From Hyaloperonospora brassicae (Eukaryota > Oomycota > Peronosporomycetes > Peronosporales > Peronosporaceae): 64,000 nucleotides of DNA. The translations under genes were made by a program, and so were the position numbers. The notes beneath the pieces were generated by a model. The model did no database searches, was not told the origin of the DNA, and saw nothing but the letters and a program-made list of their open reading frames with translations. Of the stretch, positions 1 to 9,905 are shown piece by piece (position 1 is the first letter of the stretch; each line of letters begins with the position of its first letter). Location of the stretch: contig CANTFL010001372.1 of NCBI GenBank assembly GCA_947650285.1, positions 558,001 through 622,000 of the forward strand, read 5' to 3'.

Positions 1-891
1 GATTTACGAGATAGATTCACCAGATGATCCATCAAGCGCAGAAGATCCTTATCTTCCGCGTATGCCTTTCGTACGTCGTCAAGTAATGTTGACGACGGGA
101 CACTGACTGTGAGTGTCGCAACAGTGGTCTTGTACTCACTGTTGGGTCGTGCGCCTGGCTCGAAATTAGGTCGGCGAGAGCGCATCAGCGACGACGTTGA
201 GTCGTCCTGCTTTATGCTCCACGTAGAAGTTGTACTCCGCGAATACAGACAGCCACCTCGACATTCTTTGCGAGAGGTGTGGACTGTTTAAGGACGTACG
301 TAGTGGCGCATGGTCCGTATAGACGATGAGCGGTCTATATCCCAAGAGATAGACCCGGAACTTAGCCAGTGCGTATTTCATGGCAAGGCGTTTCTTATCA
401 TACACTGGGTAATTACGCTTAGATGCTTGCAGCTGACGCGATTGATAGAAAATGACGCGCTCTGCGCCGTCTGTGTCATACTGCATCAACGCACAGCCGA
501 TCGCAAAATAGCTGGCGTCGCAGGCCACATGGAATAGTCTGTACTGATCTGCAATCGCCAATATTGGCGAATGCATCAAACTCTTTTTGATACCTTTAAA
601 GAAACGCTTACATTCATTGTTCCATAACCACTTCAACTTGTTTTTGAGTAAACAAGAAAGATGAACAGTCATCTCGGCGTGATTTCTTGAATACTTGTGC
701 AAGTACGCCGCTAGCTTAAGGAAATTACGAAGTCTTTGGACATCGACTGGCACGTGCCAGTCGGTGATCGCCTTGATCGTTTCGGGATCAGGGCGTACGC
801 CGTGTTTACCCACAATCCACCAAAGAAGTGGTATTTCGCTTGCCGCGAATTTACACTTCTTGAGGTTTGCGTACAACTTATGCTTGCGCAT
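1..891 (-). pseudogene. RT connection and RNase H part of gypsy element A, broken
   Basis: Frame 166-891 encodes the end of RT and the RNase H domain: ACDASYFAIGCALMQ, then VYTDHAPLRTSLNSPHLS and HKAGRLNVVADALS, all standard for Ty3/gypsy RNase H. The frame stops right after ADALS; the expected continuation is still readable in another frame from about 165 down to 1, so a frameshift has occurred. The rest lies outside the window. Confidence 0.85.
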
Positions 892-894
892 AAG

Positions 895-2822
895 TTAAAG
901 AACCTGACAAACGTGTGTTCTGTAAACTTTCACTTCCGTCTTTCCGTCCATAACCCGTCTATGGACGAACACATCGTCGAAGTAACTCGGTGCTAAATCA
1001 CGCACCGATCTCAACAGATTTGTAACACATCTAATGAACGTTGCAGGGGCGTTGCTCAGAGCCTGTGGCATCACTAGCCACTCCCACAGCATACCGCTGG
1101 GATTGATCACTACTGTGTACGAGATATCCCGTTTACGCATGAGGATATGATAGAATCCTTCCATCAGATCCATGGACGAAAAGATGGTACTCTTTGACAT
1201 ACCATATTTGATCACGTCCTTCCTCGGTATCGGCGTCGGAGCCGGTACCGTTGCAGCATTCAACTTGCTGAATGCGTGCTCTATCCGCCATCATCTTGTG
1301 GCCTTTCGCACACAGAAGGTCAGAGAGCTGTGAGGGGATGTTGATATCCTCACATGGCCTGCTGCTAAGCGATCGGCAAAGAAATTCTCGATCGCTAGTA
1401 CTTGTTCACGTGGCAGTGGCCACTGCTTCACGACACAGTACTTCGAGCCCGGTCTGAGCTCGATCTCGTGTCGAGTGTCTTTGTCTTTAGGCAACTCGCA
1501 AGGTACGTATTCAGGGAATTCATCCTTGAATTCGACCAAATCCTTATACAAAGGATTTGCCTGAAGTGACTCCCAGGATTGAGACGTGTATCGCTCAATC
1601 CGAGTCTTCTCATCGAGGACACTTTCGTCCATCGATGAGCTGCTGAGAACCCGTTCGCTCTCAGCAAATACTGTTGCCGACCAAATATCGGCCACATACT
1701 CCTCCTCTGTGAAGAATATGCAGATCTGATTGACCTTGCTACTACGCAGATCACGCAAGAACCGTTTCGGTTCTAGCGTTGGCAACTGAGTTATCTCCGA
1801 AGTTAACTTCGGAGGCACAATCAGATCAAGTGCATAAGCGTCTACACTTGATCCGTCATTAACCAAGACGTTCAACGTCTCGGTTCCTTCCTGGGAACTG
1901 GCTTCCACAGGTTTCTGAGGGCCTGATCCTTCAGCAAGTGACTCTTGAGGAATTCCTTCCTCAAGTACGTGGGGACTTATTCCCTCGACGTCTTCTGACT
2001 GTGGCTGTGCAACCACAGTCAGGGACCGATCCTCTACGGTCGACCCTCCAGTCGACCTAGTATTTCCATGATGCCCTTTGAAAGCAACAGGTTTCTTTTG
2101 TCTAAGATGCTGCCCGCTAGTCATGCATCCATGTCCCGGTCCACTATACTTATCTGAGTGGTGGACCTTCGGCGCCGTCTGTACTTCTGTACAGCCGCCG
2201 GGAGCTTGATCCACAGTGTAGTGATCAACTAGACTGATGTCTTGTGCAGTCGTGCTAACGATCGTATCGCAAGCGAGACCATCGCACTCACTCGCAGTAC
2301 ATCTACACGCTTGTGGATACTCCATGACGTTCTTCATATGGCAATTTGACGAACAAGCGGCAGGCATCTTCACGGATCGATGCTGCCAGCTCACCCTTGG
2401 CTCGTACTTTCTGAGCCATGGTAATCCTAGGATGACATCAATTTGTCATCCAGGTCCAGTACGATGAAATCATCGTGCTGTTTCCCCTCTAACGTGTAGT
2501 AAATTTCTACTACACGTTTCTCAACGGTTACCGATGCTCCTGTGGCAAAGCGCACCGTCATCCTCGTGAGGGGATTGTCGCGCTCAGCGAACTTGAGCCT
2601 ACGACTCTCTAATGACTGGCGACGAACGAAGTTGTTCGACGCCCCACAGTCAACAAGAGCACGAAGTGACAAACCTTCTGTCACTTGTAACTTCAAGGTG
2701 ATGAGTGATATCTCATCAACAGGTGCAGAGACACACAACGATTGTGTACCTCGAGCAACTTTCGTCAAGAGATTTGCAAACTCTCTTAAGGTTGCTAGAC
2801 CAATAGGGCACTCCTCTCCCAC
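895..2822 (-). pseudogene. protease and reverse transcriptase part of gypsy element A, broken
   Basis: Frame 2427-2822 holds a retropepsin-like block with VDCGASNNFVRR; the usual active-site triplet is D-S/T-G, here D-C-G. Frame 1291-2394 holds a linker and the start of the RT domain (CELPKDKDTRHEIELRPGS, then PLPREQVLAIENF). Frame 895-1263 holds the RT core, with FYHILMRKRDI and the catalytic block YFDDVF. Stops separate the frames. PR before RT with no integrase between them is the Ty3/gypsy order. Confidence 0.85.
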
Positions 2823-3973
2823 TGACCCCGACCATTTTTTGATGTTCCGCTTCGCTGTTGCGGTTTCACAACAGAATTGGACCCACGCCCATTGCGATTT
2901 TCGGCAAATGATCGTTCGGTTTGCTCAGTACTGTTTGGTACTGGGCGTGGGGCACTACACTCGTAAGCGTAGTGTCCTAGCTTCTGACAACGATTGCACT
3001 TCTGCAATCGCTTATTGTTTGAAGATCGAGGTCGCTCGCTCTCAACATAACAGAGGTCCATGGGTTCTGGACCTCCGGTCTCTTGTCTTCTCGGTGGACG
3101 ATAAGAGCTCGAGCTAGCATGATCTTGTCTCATGCTAAAGTATTCCTGTTCTGCTACTGAAATATCATCTTCTAGAGTATTTAACACTAGGCGGAACAGG
3201 TAATGTCTGAAGGGATCATTTGCGAGCCCTTGCATGAACACAGTAATCAACGTGTCTTCATGGACTGGGTTATCAGTTATACTACTCGCAAGGAGTCGTA
3301 TATGCTGAGCGTAAGCGTGCACCTCACGCTTACCTTGTTTGAGTTTCAGGAGCTATGATCGAGCCCTTGACTCAGCCTGTGGCGGCTCAAAAGTTTGTCT
3401 GAGCCGGGTCTTGAAGGATTCGCGCGACTCAAAAGCGTATGGGTCACTCATCTCCAGCCCTAAGGCCCAAGTCTTGGCACGTCGTGCCAAGTGGGATTGA
3501 GCAAATGTTAGTTTCATTTGCTCATCGTCGAAGCGACGTGCCTTTATGGCTCTGTCTAGTTCGACGAACCATAACAACAGGGAGTCTCCCTCGACTCCTC
3601 AGTACTTGGAGATGTCAACCTTCAAGATTTCGGGACGATGCGTGTGTGTCGTCCCGCCCACAGCTGCATTGAATTGCTGCTATCTCAACAGATCTGTCTG
3701 TTAAGCACTGAGTTCTCTCAATTGCTCAGCCTGTTGTGAGCCTTGCTGGTGAAGCAAGGCTACCTCTTCTTTCTCGGCGACAAGTTCGTTTTGAATGAAC
3801 CTGGCTATAGCGGAATGTTGTTGGTCCCTGTCAAGGGACTTCAACATGGAGCTAATGGCGGTTTCGCCGACGGTAGAAATCATGCGTTCTACCGCACTCC
3901 ATTCGATGTTACTTAAATGGTCAAAGCCTTCGCGCATGGCGTGATAGCTCTCCTCCTCATCCACCATGTTCAT
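2795..3973 (-). pseudogene. gag of gypsy element A, broken
   Basis: Three minus-strand frames (3701-3973, 3353-3577, 2795-3322) together cover a Gag-like protein separated by stops or frameshifts. The N-terminal part has the motif REGFDHLSNIEWSAVER also seen in element B. The last part carries a CCHC zinc knuckle (CNRCQKLGHYAYEC), the nucleic-acid binding motif of retroviral-type nucleocapsid. Known of the family: Gag packages element RNA in the cytoplasm. The breaks make it a relic. Confidence 0.85.
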
Positions 3974-4023
3974 ACCGGATGAGGTGGTTGTGGTCGCTGG
4001 ATGGACTACAAAGTGCTACCAGG

Positions 4024-4163
4024 TGTAACGGGGCACGCCTTGTGCCAGTTCGACACAAGGTTGTGTGCACCCGACGTCACGTACACGTGACGAGGAAGCG
4101 CAGCGAAGTAGGCAGAACTCGAGATCTCTGTCTAAGGGAATAATTAGAACTGTTATTCATTAT
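4024..4163 (-). repeat. 5' LTR of gypsy element A, downstream fragment
   Basis: This is the 3' portion of the 5' LTR, ending on the minus strand in CCCCGTTACA at 4024. A putative primer-binding region starting TGGTAGCACTTTG follows. It matches the second half of the LTR of element B (54248-54712). The copia insertion at 4164 cuts it off from the rest. Confidence 0.8.
4159..4163. repeat. Target site duplication ATTAT (left copy)
   Basis: ATTAT directly precedes the left LTR and is repeated at 8789-8793 directly after the right LTR. Five bases is the usual integrase stagger for copia elements. Confidence 0.93.
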
Positions 4164-4436
4164 TGTTGGAAGGTGTGGAGCTTGACGACCGAAACTGGGA
4201 AGGATGCTGGGAGTCCACTCGGAAGACCGGAGAAGACACTTGGGGGGTAGATGGAAGATTGGAAAGTGATTGATTATCGGAGCTTATCTGCCTACGCCCT
4301 GATTTATATGTGTCCACATATAAATCAGTCGGCGCGTCTAATCACCCTACTCGTCTAATCATTCCTGCGTAATTACCGACGTAAAAACTATCCCGTAAAA
4401 ACTACGCTTAAGTTCGGATTGTATCGGTAACCCTCA
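4164..4436 (-). repeat. copia 3' LTR
   Basis: A 273-bp LTR starting TGTTGGAAGG and ending GGTAACCCTCA on the plus strand. It differs from the other LTR only at its 6th and 15th bases (G here, A there). It contains a 30-bp perfect inverted repeat at 4299-4328. Confidence 0.95.
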
Positions 4437-4452
4437 ATACGCCCCCTCAATC
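4437..4452 (-). other. copia polypurine-like tract
   Basis: On the minus strand a purine-rich run (ATTGAGGGGGC) lies just inside the 3' LTR. This is where plus-strand DNA synthesis is expected to start. The match to a clean polypurine tract is imperfect because the last few bases before the LTR are mixed. Confidence 0.6.
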
Positions 4453-7400
4453 CGAACTCGCACGGATGCCGAGAGCCGTCGTCAAGTCCTTGTGGCGCGG
4501 TCCATGTAGTCCCTTCGTCATGATGTCCGCTAACATGGTCGCCGTCTCGCAATACTCAAGCTGCACTTCGCCGCGCTTGACTTCATCACGGATGTGGTGA
4601 TACTTGATGTCGATGTGCTTGGCACGGCCGTGGTTGACTGGGTTCTTCGTCATCTTGATGCACGACTGGTTGTCTTCAAAGATGACAAGCTCTGGACCTT
4701 CTTCGTTGGCAGCCGTCAGAACCTCGCATAGCAGGCGATGGATCCACTTGCCTTCTTGGATGGTCAGACTCAGCGCGATGTATTCCGCTTCACTCGTCGA
4801 TAGCGACACGCTTGACTGTTTCTTGCTTCCCCAGCTGATGGGTGCGCCGAGCAGCATGAACACGTAGCCTGAAGTCGACTTGCGATCCGCGTGGTCGCCA
4901 GCCCAGTCCGCGTCGGAGTATCCGCGAAAGTCGATCTTGTCGCTTGGTTGGTAGCAGACCCCGTGCGACTTGGTGCCTTGAAGGTAGCGGAAGATGCGCT
5001 TTACTGCAACCCAGTGCTCTTGTTGCGGATTCTCCATGAAGCGCGACACGTAACCCACAGCATACGCTATGTCTGGGCGGGTCGCGGTCATCAGGTGCAT
5101 CAGAGCACCAACTGCTTCGCGAAACGGAGCGTCCACCTTGGTCCCATGGTTGCTAGGCACAAGTGGAGAGCTCAAGTCGACTGGACTAACAGTGGCCTTG
5201 CACTCGTCCATACCGAAGCGCTTAAGGATGTCGTCGACATAGCGGCGCTGGCACATGGTGACACTGCCGTCAGGTCCGTCGACCAATTCGATGCCCAGCA
5301 CAAAAGTGCACTTGCCGCTGTCGGTCATCTCGAAGCGCGTCTTGAGATCGGCCTTTGTCTGCGCGATCAAGTCGAGTGAGCTGCCTGTCACGAGCACGTC
5401 GTCCACGTAGACCAGCACCAGCACGCAGTGACCGTCGACCATCTTGATGTAGAGACACGGGTCGAATGCCGATACTTGAAATCCGATTGAGCACACGAAG
5501 TCGTCGAAAGTCTCGTTCCACACGCGCGACGCTTGCTTGAGACCGTAGATCGCTTTCACCAACTCGAGACAGTCGAAGTCGCCATCCAATTCAACACCTT
5601 CTGGAATGTTGCAGAACACCTTTTCCTTCATCACTCCGTACAGGAATGCCGTCACCACGTCAAGTTGGTCGAGAGGCCAGTCGAAGTACTTGGCGATCGC
5701 AATTACCATGCGCAGTGTCACGTACTTGACCACCGGCGAGAATGTTTCGGTGTAGTCGATTCCGTACTTCTGCTTGAAGCCCTTCGCAACTAAACGCGCC
5801 TTGAACTTCTCGATCGATCCGCTTGCTTTGCGCTTGATCTTGAACACCCACTTGGTCCCAATAGCGCGTTGGTTACTTGGCAACTTGGCAGCACGAAAGA
5901 CACCGCGAAGTCGCATCGACTCGAGCTCGGCCCGAATGGCCTTGCGCCAGTGAACTTGATCAGGTCCGCTGATCGCATCCTGAAACGTTGCAGGCTCAGC
6001 CAGATCAGTCGCCTCCACTGCATTAGCACTTGCACGCCAAAATGTTGGAGGCGTCGAGTCATCATCTTGATCGTAGGCGCCCGCATCTTCTTCGTCATCA
6101 GGCGACGTGTCGTGAGCACTTGATCGTTGTTTCTGGTGACGGTTGGAGACATGTTCCGGCGCACTATCCTGTTCCAAACCAGTTCGAGGGCGAGCTGAAC
6201 GTGACATGCCGGGTCTTGCTTCACTCTTGCGCTTGCCAGTCTGCTTGTAGGTGGTCTGACGCACGTCGTCATCGTTGATCGCCAGGAGGTCGAGGTCCAA
6301 CTCCGCATCTTCATCGTCTTCACTTGATCGGTCCATCGAAAAGTCAAAAGTCGATTCGTCGAAGGTGATGTCACGACTGATCACCACTTGGCCCGCCTCA
6401 ATGTCGTACACTCGGTAAGCCTTTGACGCTTCTTCGTAGCCCATGAACATCCCTGCACGAGCCTTCGGGTCCCACTTCAGTCGCTTCTCCCTCGGTGTCA
6501 GGATGTAAGCTCGACATCCAAACACGCGCATGTGCTTGACACTTGGTTTCGACTTGTACACGATCTCGAACGGAGTCTTGTGGTCGATCTTGGGTGAAGG
6601 CAGGCGGTTCTTGATGTAGATCGCCGTCATTGCCGCTTCAGCCCAGAAGCACTTCTCCAGTTTTGCATGGTGTAGCAAGCTGCGTCCGATCGTGACAATG
6701 GTCCGTATCGCGCGTTCTGCGGTGCCGTTGGTCTGGTGTGCATACGGCACCGTGACCTGCTGCTCGATACCTTGATCTTCGTAGAAGGTCTTGATCGAGT
6801 TGGTCGCAAACTCATGCGCTCCATCATGCCGAACGAACTTGATCTTCTTGCCGAACTGTGTCTGGATCTTGAGAATGTAGCTCCTGATGTAGTCTTCACT
6901 CTCAGACTTGGACCGCAGACAGAAGCCCTTCATGCACCCGCTTGCTTCGTCAACCACAAGCAGCAAGTATCTGCTGCCGCCGATCGAGACTTGTTCCATT
7001 GGCCCGCAGATGTCAAAGTGCAGCAACTCGAACACACCATATTGACGCTTGTCACGGTTGGTTGGGAATGGTTTTTGGACCATCTTCCCTTGCTGGCAAC
7101 CGCGACACACACTTGGCCCAGTCGAGTTGGGAGGCGCCTTGGCTTCCTTGATCATGCCGGTGGCCACCATCTTGCGCAGAACATCGAGGGGTGCATGACC
7201 CATGCGCGCGTGCAAGTCGATGGTCCCGTTGCGTGTCGCTGCATTCGCCGATCGTCGAGGAGTTCGCAGCCAGTAGAGTCCATCGACGAGATCCGCTGTT
7301 GCCACGACTTGCGTGGAATTCTTGCGCGTTACTTGCATCTTGGACCCATCGAACATGACTTGGAACTTGCCACCCTTGTTGATCTGCGTCACCGAAAGTA

Positions 7401-8511
7401 GATTCTTGCTCATACTTGGCACGAACAGCGCGTCCTTGATCTCGATGTCGCGTTCGTCGCCATTGGGCAGAACCACCCGTTCCATGATGGTTCCCACACC
7501 CTTGATCGCAGCCTTGCTGCCATCAGCCACCGATAGCTCGCCTTCCTCTCGCTCATTCAGGCTTGCAAACTTGGCCTTATCGTTGCAGATATGATGCGTC
7601 GCACCGCTGTCGACCGCCCACATCCCTGGCATATTCTTGCCCGTTGAAAGTCCAGCCTCCAGCGAAACCGCAAACGCAACTCGATCGTAGTCGTCGTCGT
7701 AGTTGCTGTTGGTTCGCCACTGAACGTTGTTGGCTCCGCGTCCACGAGCATTGTTGCCGCCGCGTCGAGCTCCTCCTTGATTTTCGTCCTTCTGCTTGGT
7801 CCAGCACCGCTCCGCCGTGTGCCCCAATTTTCCGCAGTACGTACACTGGCGAGGTTCACGCTCAGCACTGAACGCCTTCGCCGCGTCTTCAGTTTTCACC
7901 GATGTCGTTTTGTCACCTTGCCTCTTGATGTGCTCGTTCGTGAGCACTCTCACGACGTCTCGCGATCGCAGTTCCGCGCTGCTCATCTCCAAGTTTAGCA
8001 CGACGTTCTCGTAGCTCTTGGGGAGGCTGCGCAACAAGCAGATCGCCACGTCCTCGTCCTCCATCTTGGCGCCGATGCTGCTTAGCTTCGCGCTGATGTT
8101 GAGGACTTCATTGCAATGATGCATCACATTGCCGCCTTCCTTCATCTCCATGCTGAACAGCTGGCGCTTCAAGTAGATGCGCCCAGCCTTCTGCGACCCG
8201 CCGTAAAGCGTCTTCAAACGCGCCCACGCGATCCACGCCTCCTCACAATCATCGACGATGTGATGGTAGTCGGCGTCCATGTGGAGCAACATCAGTCCGA
8301 ACGCAATGTTGCTCGTCTTGACGTAGTCGTCCATGGCGCGAGGGTCCGCGAAGGTCGGCGACGTCTCCCGGTTCACCACGTGCCACGTCGACTTGGTCAG
8401 GAACACGCCACGCATGTAGCGGCTCCATGTCGCGTAGTTGTCTCCGTTGAACTTGTCGATGGAGATCTTGGTGGTGGCATCATGAGCAGAGGACATGGTG
8501 CTTGGGCTCAT
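4447..8511 (-). CDS. copia Gag-Pol polyprotein, intact (1354 aa)
   Basis: A single open frame with all copia domains in order. Gag of the UBN2 type covers about residues 15-200. The CCHC knuckle [14 protein letters not shown] is near 224. Aspartic protease DSGATHHIC is near 300. The integrase has an HHCC zinc domain (HARMGH...CRGCQQGK) and a D,D,E core ([22 protein letters not shown]) at about 435-620. RT carries the active site YVDDVLV near 1034. RNase H has SDADWAGD near 1197 and ends with [14 protein letters not shown]. No stop or frameshift is present. The first ATG (8511) lies inside the primer-binding site; Met6 (8496) is an alternative start. It makes the particle, protease, integrase and reverse transcriptase for copy-and-paste transposition. 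Confidence 0.95.
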   Translation of the reverse strand: MSPSTMSSAHDATTKISIDKFNGDNYATWSRYMRGVFLTKSTWHVVNRETSPTFADPRAMDDYVKTSNIAFGLMLLHMDADYHHIVDDCEEAWIAWARLKTLYGGSQKAGRIYLKRQLFSMEMKEGGNVMHHCNEVLNISAKLSSIGAKMEDEDVAICLLRSLPKSYENVVLNLEMSSAELRSRDVVRVLTNEHIKRQGDKTTSVKTEDAAKAFSAEREPRQCTYCGKLGHTAERCWTKQKDENQGGARRGGNNARGRGANNVQWRTNSNYDDDYDRVAFAVSLEAGLSTGKNMPGMWAVDSGATHHICNDKAKFASLNEREEGELSVADGSKAAIKGVGTIMERVVLPNGDERDIEIKDALFVPSMSKNLLSVTQINKGGKFQVMFDGSKMQVTRKNSTQVVATADLVDGLYWLRTPRRSANAATRNGTIDLHARMGHAPLDVLRKMVATGMIKEAKAPPNSTGPSVCRGCQQGKMVQKPFPTNRDKRQYGVFELLHFDICGPMEQVSIGGSRYLLLVVDEASGCMKGFCLRSKSESEDYIRSYILKIQTQFGKKIKFVRHDGAHEFATNSIKTFYEDQGIEQQVTVPYAHQTNGTAERAIRTIVTIGRSLLHHAKLEKCFWAEAAMTAIYIKNRLPSPKIDHKTPFEIVYKSKPSVKHMRVFGCRAYILTPREKRLKWDPKARAGMFMGYEEASKAYRVYDIEAGQVVISRDITFDESTFDFSMDRSSEDDEDAELDLDLLAINDDDVRQTTYKQTGKRKSEARPGMSRSARPRTGLEQDSAPEHVSNRHQKQRSSAHDTSPDDEEDAGAYDQDDDSTPPTFWRASANAVEATDLAEPATFQDAISGPDQVHWRKAIRAELESMRLRGVFRAAKLPSNQRAIGTKWVFKIKRKASGSIEKFKARLVAKGFKQKYGIDYTETFSPVVKYVTLRMVIAIAKYFDWPLDQLDVVTAFLYGVMKEKVFCNIPEGVELDGDFDCLELVKAIYGLKQASRVWNETFDDFVCSIGFQVSAFDPCLYIKMVDGHCVLVLVYVDDVLVTGSSLDLIAQTKADLKTRFEMTDSGKCTFVLGIELVDGPDGSVTMCQRRYVDDILKRFGMDECKATVSPVDLSSPLVPSNHGTKVDAPFREAVGALMHLMTATRPDIAYAVGYVSRFMENPQQEHWVAVKRIFRYLQGTKSHGVCYQPSDKIDFRGYSDADWAGDHADRKSTSGYVFMLLGAPISWGSKKQSSVSLSTSEAEYIALSLTIQEGKWIHRLLCEVLTAANEEGPELVIFEDNQSCIKMTKNPVNHGRAKHIDIKYHHIRDEVKRGEVQLEYCETATMLADIMTKGLHGPRHKDLTTALGIRASSD

Positions 8512-8515
8512 AACC
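8504..8515 (-). promoter_or_regulatory. copia primer-binding site, complementary to the anticodon arm of initiator tRNA-Met
   Basis: On the minus strand GGTTATGAGCCC follows the 5' LTR without a gap. Its complement GGGCTCATAACC is the anticodon stem-loop sequence of eukaryotic initiator tRNA-Met, not a tRNA 3' end. Known: Drosophila copia primes from an internal half-tRNA of initiator tRNA-Met with a nearly identical site. The ATG inside this site is also the first in-frame start of the polyprotein. Confidence 0.85.
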
Positions 8516-8788
8516 TGTTGAAAGGTGTGAAGCTTGACGACCGAAACTGGGAAGGATGCTGGGAGTCCACTCGGAAGACCGGAGAAGACACTTGGGGGGT
8601 AGATGGAAGATTGGAAAGTGATTGATTATCGGAGCTTATCTGCCTACGCCCTGATTTATATGTGTCCACATATAAATCAGTCGGCGCGTCTAATCACCCT
8701 ACTCGTCTAATCATTCCTGCGTAATTACCGACGTAAAAACTATCCCGTAAAAACTACGCTTAAGTTCGGATTGTATCGGTAACCCTCA
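8516..8788 (-). repeat. copia 5' LTR
   Basis: A 273-bp LTR beginning TGTTGAAAGG on the plus strand. It lies immediately next to the primer-binding site and would contain the promoter that drives the polyprotein. The same inverted repeat as in the other LTR is at 8651-8680. Confidence 0.95.
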
Positions 8789-8793
8789 ATTAT
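8789..8793. repeat. Target site duplication ATTAT (right copy)
   Basis: The matching copy of the 5-bp duplication made on copia insertion into the gypsy LTR. Confidence 0.93.
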
Positions 8794-9095
8794 TATAGTT
8801 AAGCTTCTTACTGAATCATCTTTTGTCTTAATATAACATATCAAACTACCGTCTTCTATGTGGGTATCTTGCTCACCACGCATTGCGCGCGTCCAGCAGC
8901 GATTGGTGGTTGATTTGGTTGATGTAGATGTCACATCAACCAAGAAGTGGAGCACCCACGAATATTACCCTTGGGAGCAATATTCCGCCAACATCACCTC
9001 TTCTCGATTGATGTTGATTGAATATTATCAAAATAGATAATACGCAAAAGCTGATACTTTTATCAATTTGTATGTAACGGGCTCACCCTGCGACA
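8789..9095 (-). repeat. 5' LTR of gypsy element A, upstream fragment
   Basis: The minus-strand LTR begins TGTCGCAGGGTGAGCCCGTT at 9095 and runs to the copia junction. It is collinear with the first part of the element B LTR, sharing for example the blocks AATATT...GTAATATTCGTGG and CACCAATCGCT. Together with 4024-4163, less the duplicated 5 bases, the LTR is about 442 bp. Confidence 0.8.
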
Positions 9096-9905
9096 TGGTC
9101 GGTCTCGACGCACTGACATTGGATACTGATGCTCGCGTCGGGCATCATATCTGTCATATGGCAACTTTAAAGTTCGATGAAATTATGGAGGAATGATAGA
9201 TTTTTCGTTTTACCAACTACCATAGTGCAAAACGAAGTGATAAATGGATACGACAGCCCATTTCGACACCAATAAAACCTACGGTAATGCTCACCTCTTT
9301 AAATTGCAAGATGTTGTGTGATTTTTAACGCCTAAATTGATACTTTTCAACATGCTTTTGTGCACGTGTAGTTTACGCCGCTGGTGTATTTAATTCCATT
9401 TTTGGACAATTTGGTACACTTTCTTCTTTCGTATCTTACGGTGCATGTTCTAGTTTCTCATATAGTTTCGGTGTCTATTTTATGTCTCGCCACAATAAGT
9501 TCGGTTGGTCTGAATCCTCCAGTGAAGCAAAACACAAGCTTCAATGATCGTGCAAAGTGGTAAACCTAATGAAAGATCTTTTGCACAAGTAGCGCAAGCC
9601 TCCACGTGTCACGGTCTACGGTCGCCTCTTCTATGCACTGACGCCGATTCGTCCGTTCGGTTCGTGCCCTCATGCCCCGTTCTTGTCATCGTCGTGTCGT
9701 AAGCGCCTCTGCCATGCCCATCGTGGTCTCTGTGTCGCTCTCGTTCTAATATACAGTCTCCTCTGCTCCGAAAAAAGGTTACTCGACATGATCCCAAATT
9801 GCGCTCCCCTCTCTTCCCGGACCCTTTTTTCATCCGTGCATCATATTTAGCCGGCCGACCCCTGCGCTATTCTCCTTCTTCCTCGCGTCTCGGCAGCCCG
9901 ACCGC
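9096..9905. other. Intergenic region upstream of the QSOX-like gene
   Basis: About 800 bases between the gypsy LTR and the QSOX-like start codon. The first half is AT-rich and the last 150 bases are pyrimidine-rich, as expected for a 5' untranslated or promoter region. No coding or RNA feature is recognised. Confidence 0.5.

Larger units (their letters stand above)
4164..8788 (-). mobile_element. Intact Ty1/copia LTR retrotransposon
   Basis: A complete minus-strand element of 4625 bp. Both LTRs are 273 bp, begin TG, end CA and differ at only two positions. It is flanked by the perfect 5-bp duplication ATTAT (4159-4163 and 8789-8793). One uninterrupted polyprotein frame fills the interior, and integrase precedes reverse transcriptase as in copia. 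A tRNA-type primer-binding site lies at 8504-8515 and a purine-rich tract at about 4437-4452. All parts needed for autonomy are visible, so this is a recent and possibly active insertion into the LTR of gypsy element A. Confidence 0.96.
1..9095 (-). mobile_element. Ty3/gypsy LTR retrotransposon A, degenerate, 5' LTR split by a copia element
   Basis: Read on the minus strand the order is 5' LTR (9095 down to 4024, interrupted by the copia element at 4164-8788), gag, protease, reverse transcriptase, RNase H. The element runs off the left edge, so integrase and the 3' LTR are not in the window. The coding part is broken by several stops and frameshifts, so it is not autonomous. A diverged copy of the same family (element B) lies at 54248-55900 on the plus strand; its Gag N-terminus aligns residue by residue with this one. 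Confidence 0.9.

Noticed and set aside
1291..2394. Host gene in the 367-codon minus-strand frame
   Set aside because: It ends with the RT entry block and lies between gypsy protease and RT, so it belongs to the retrotransposon.
4891..5379. 162-codon and other plus-strand frames across 4.6-8.6 kb
   Set aside because: Antisense shadows of the intact copia polyprotein.
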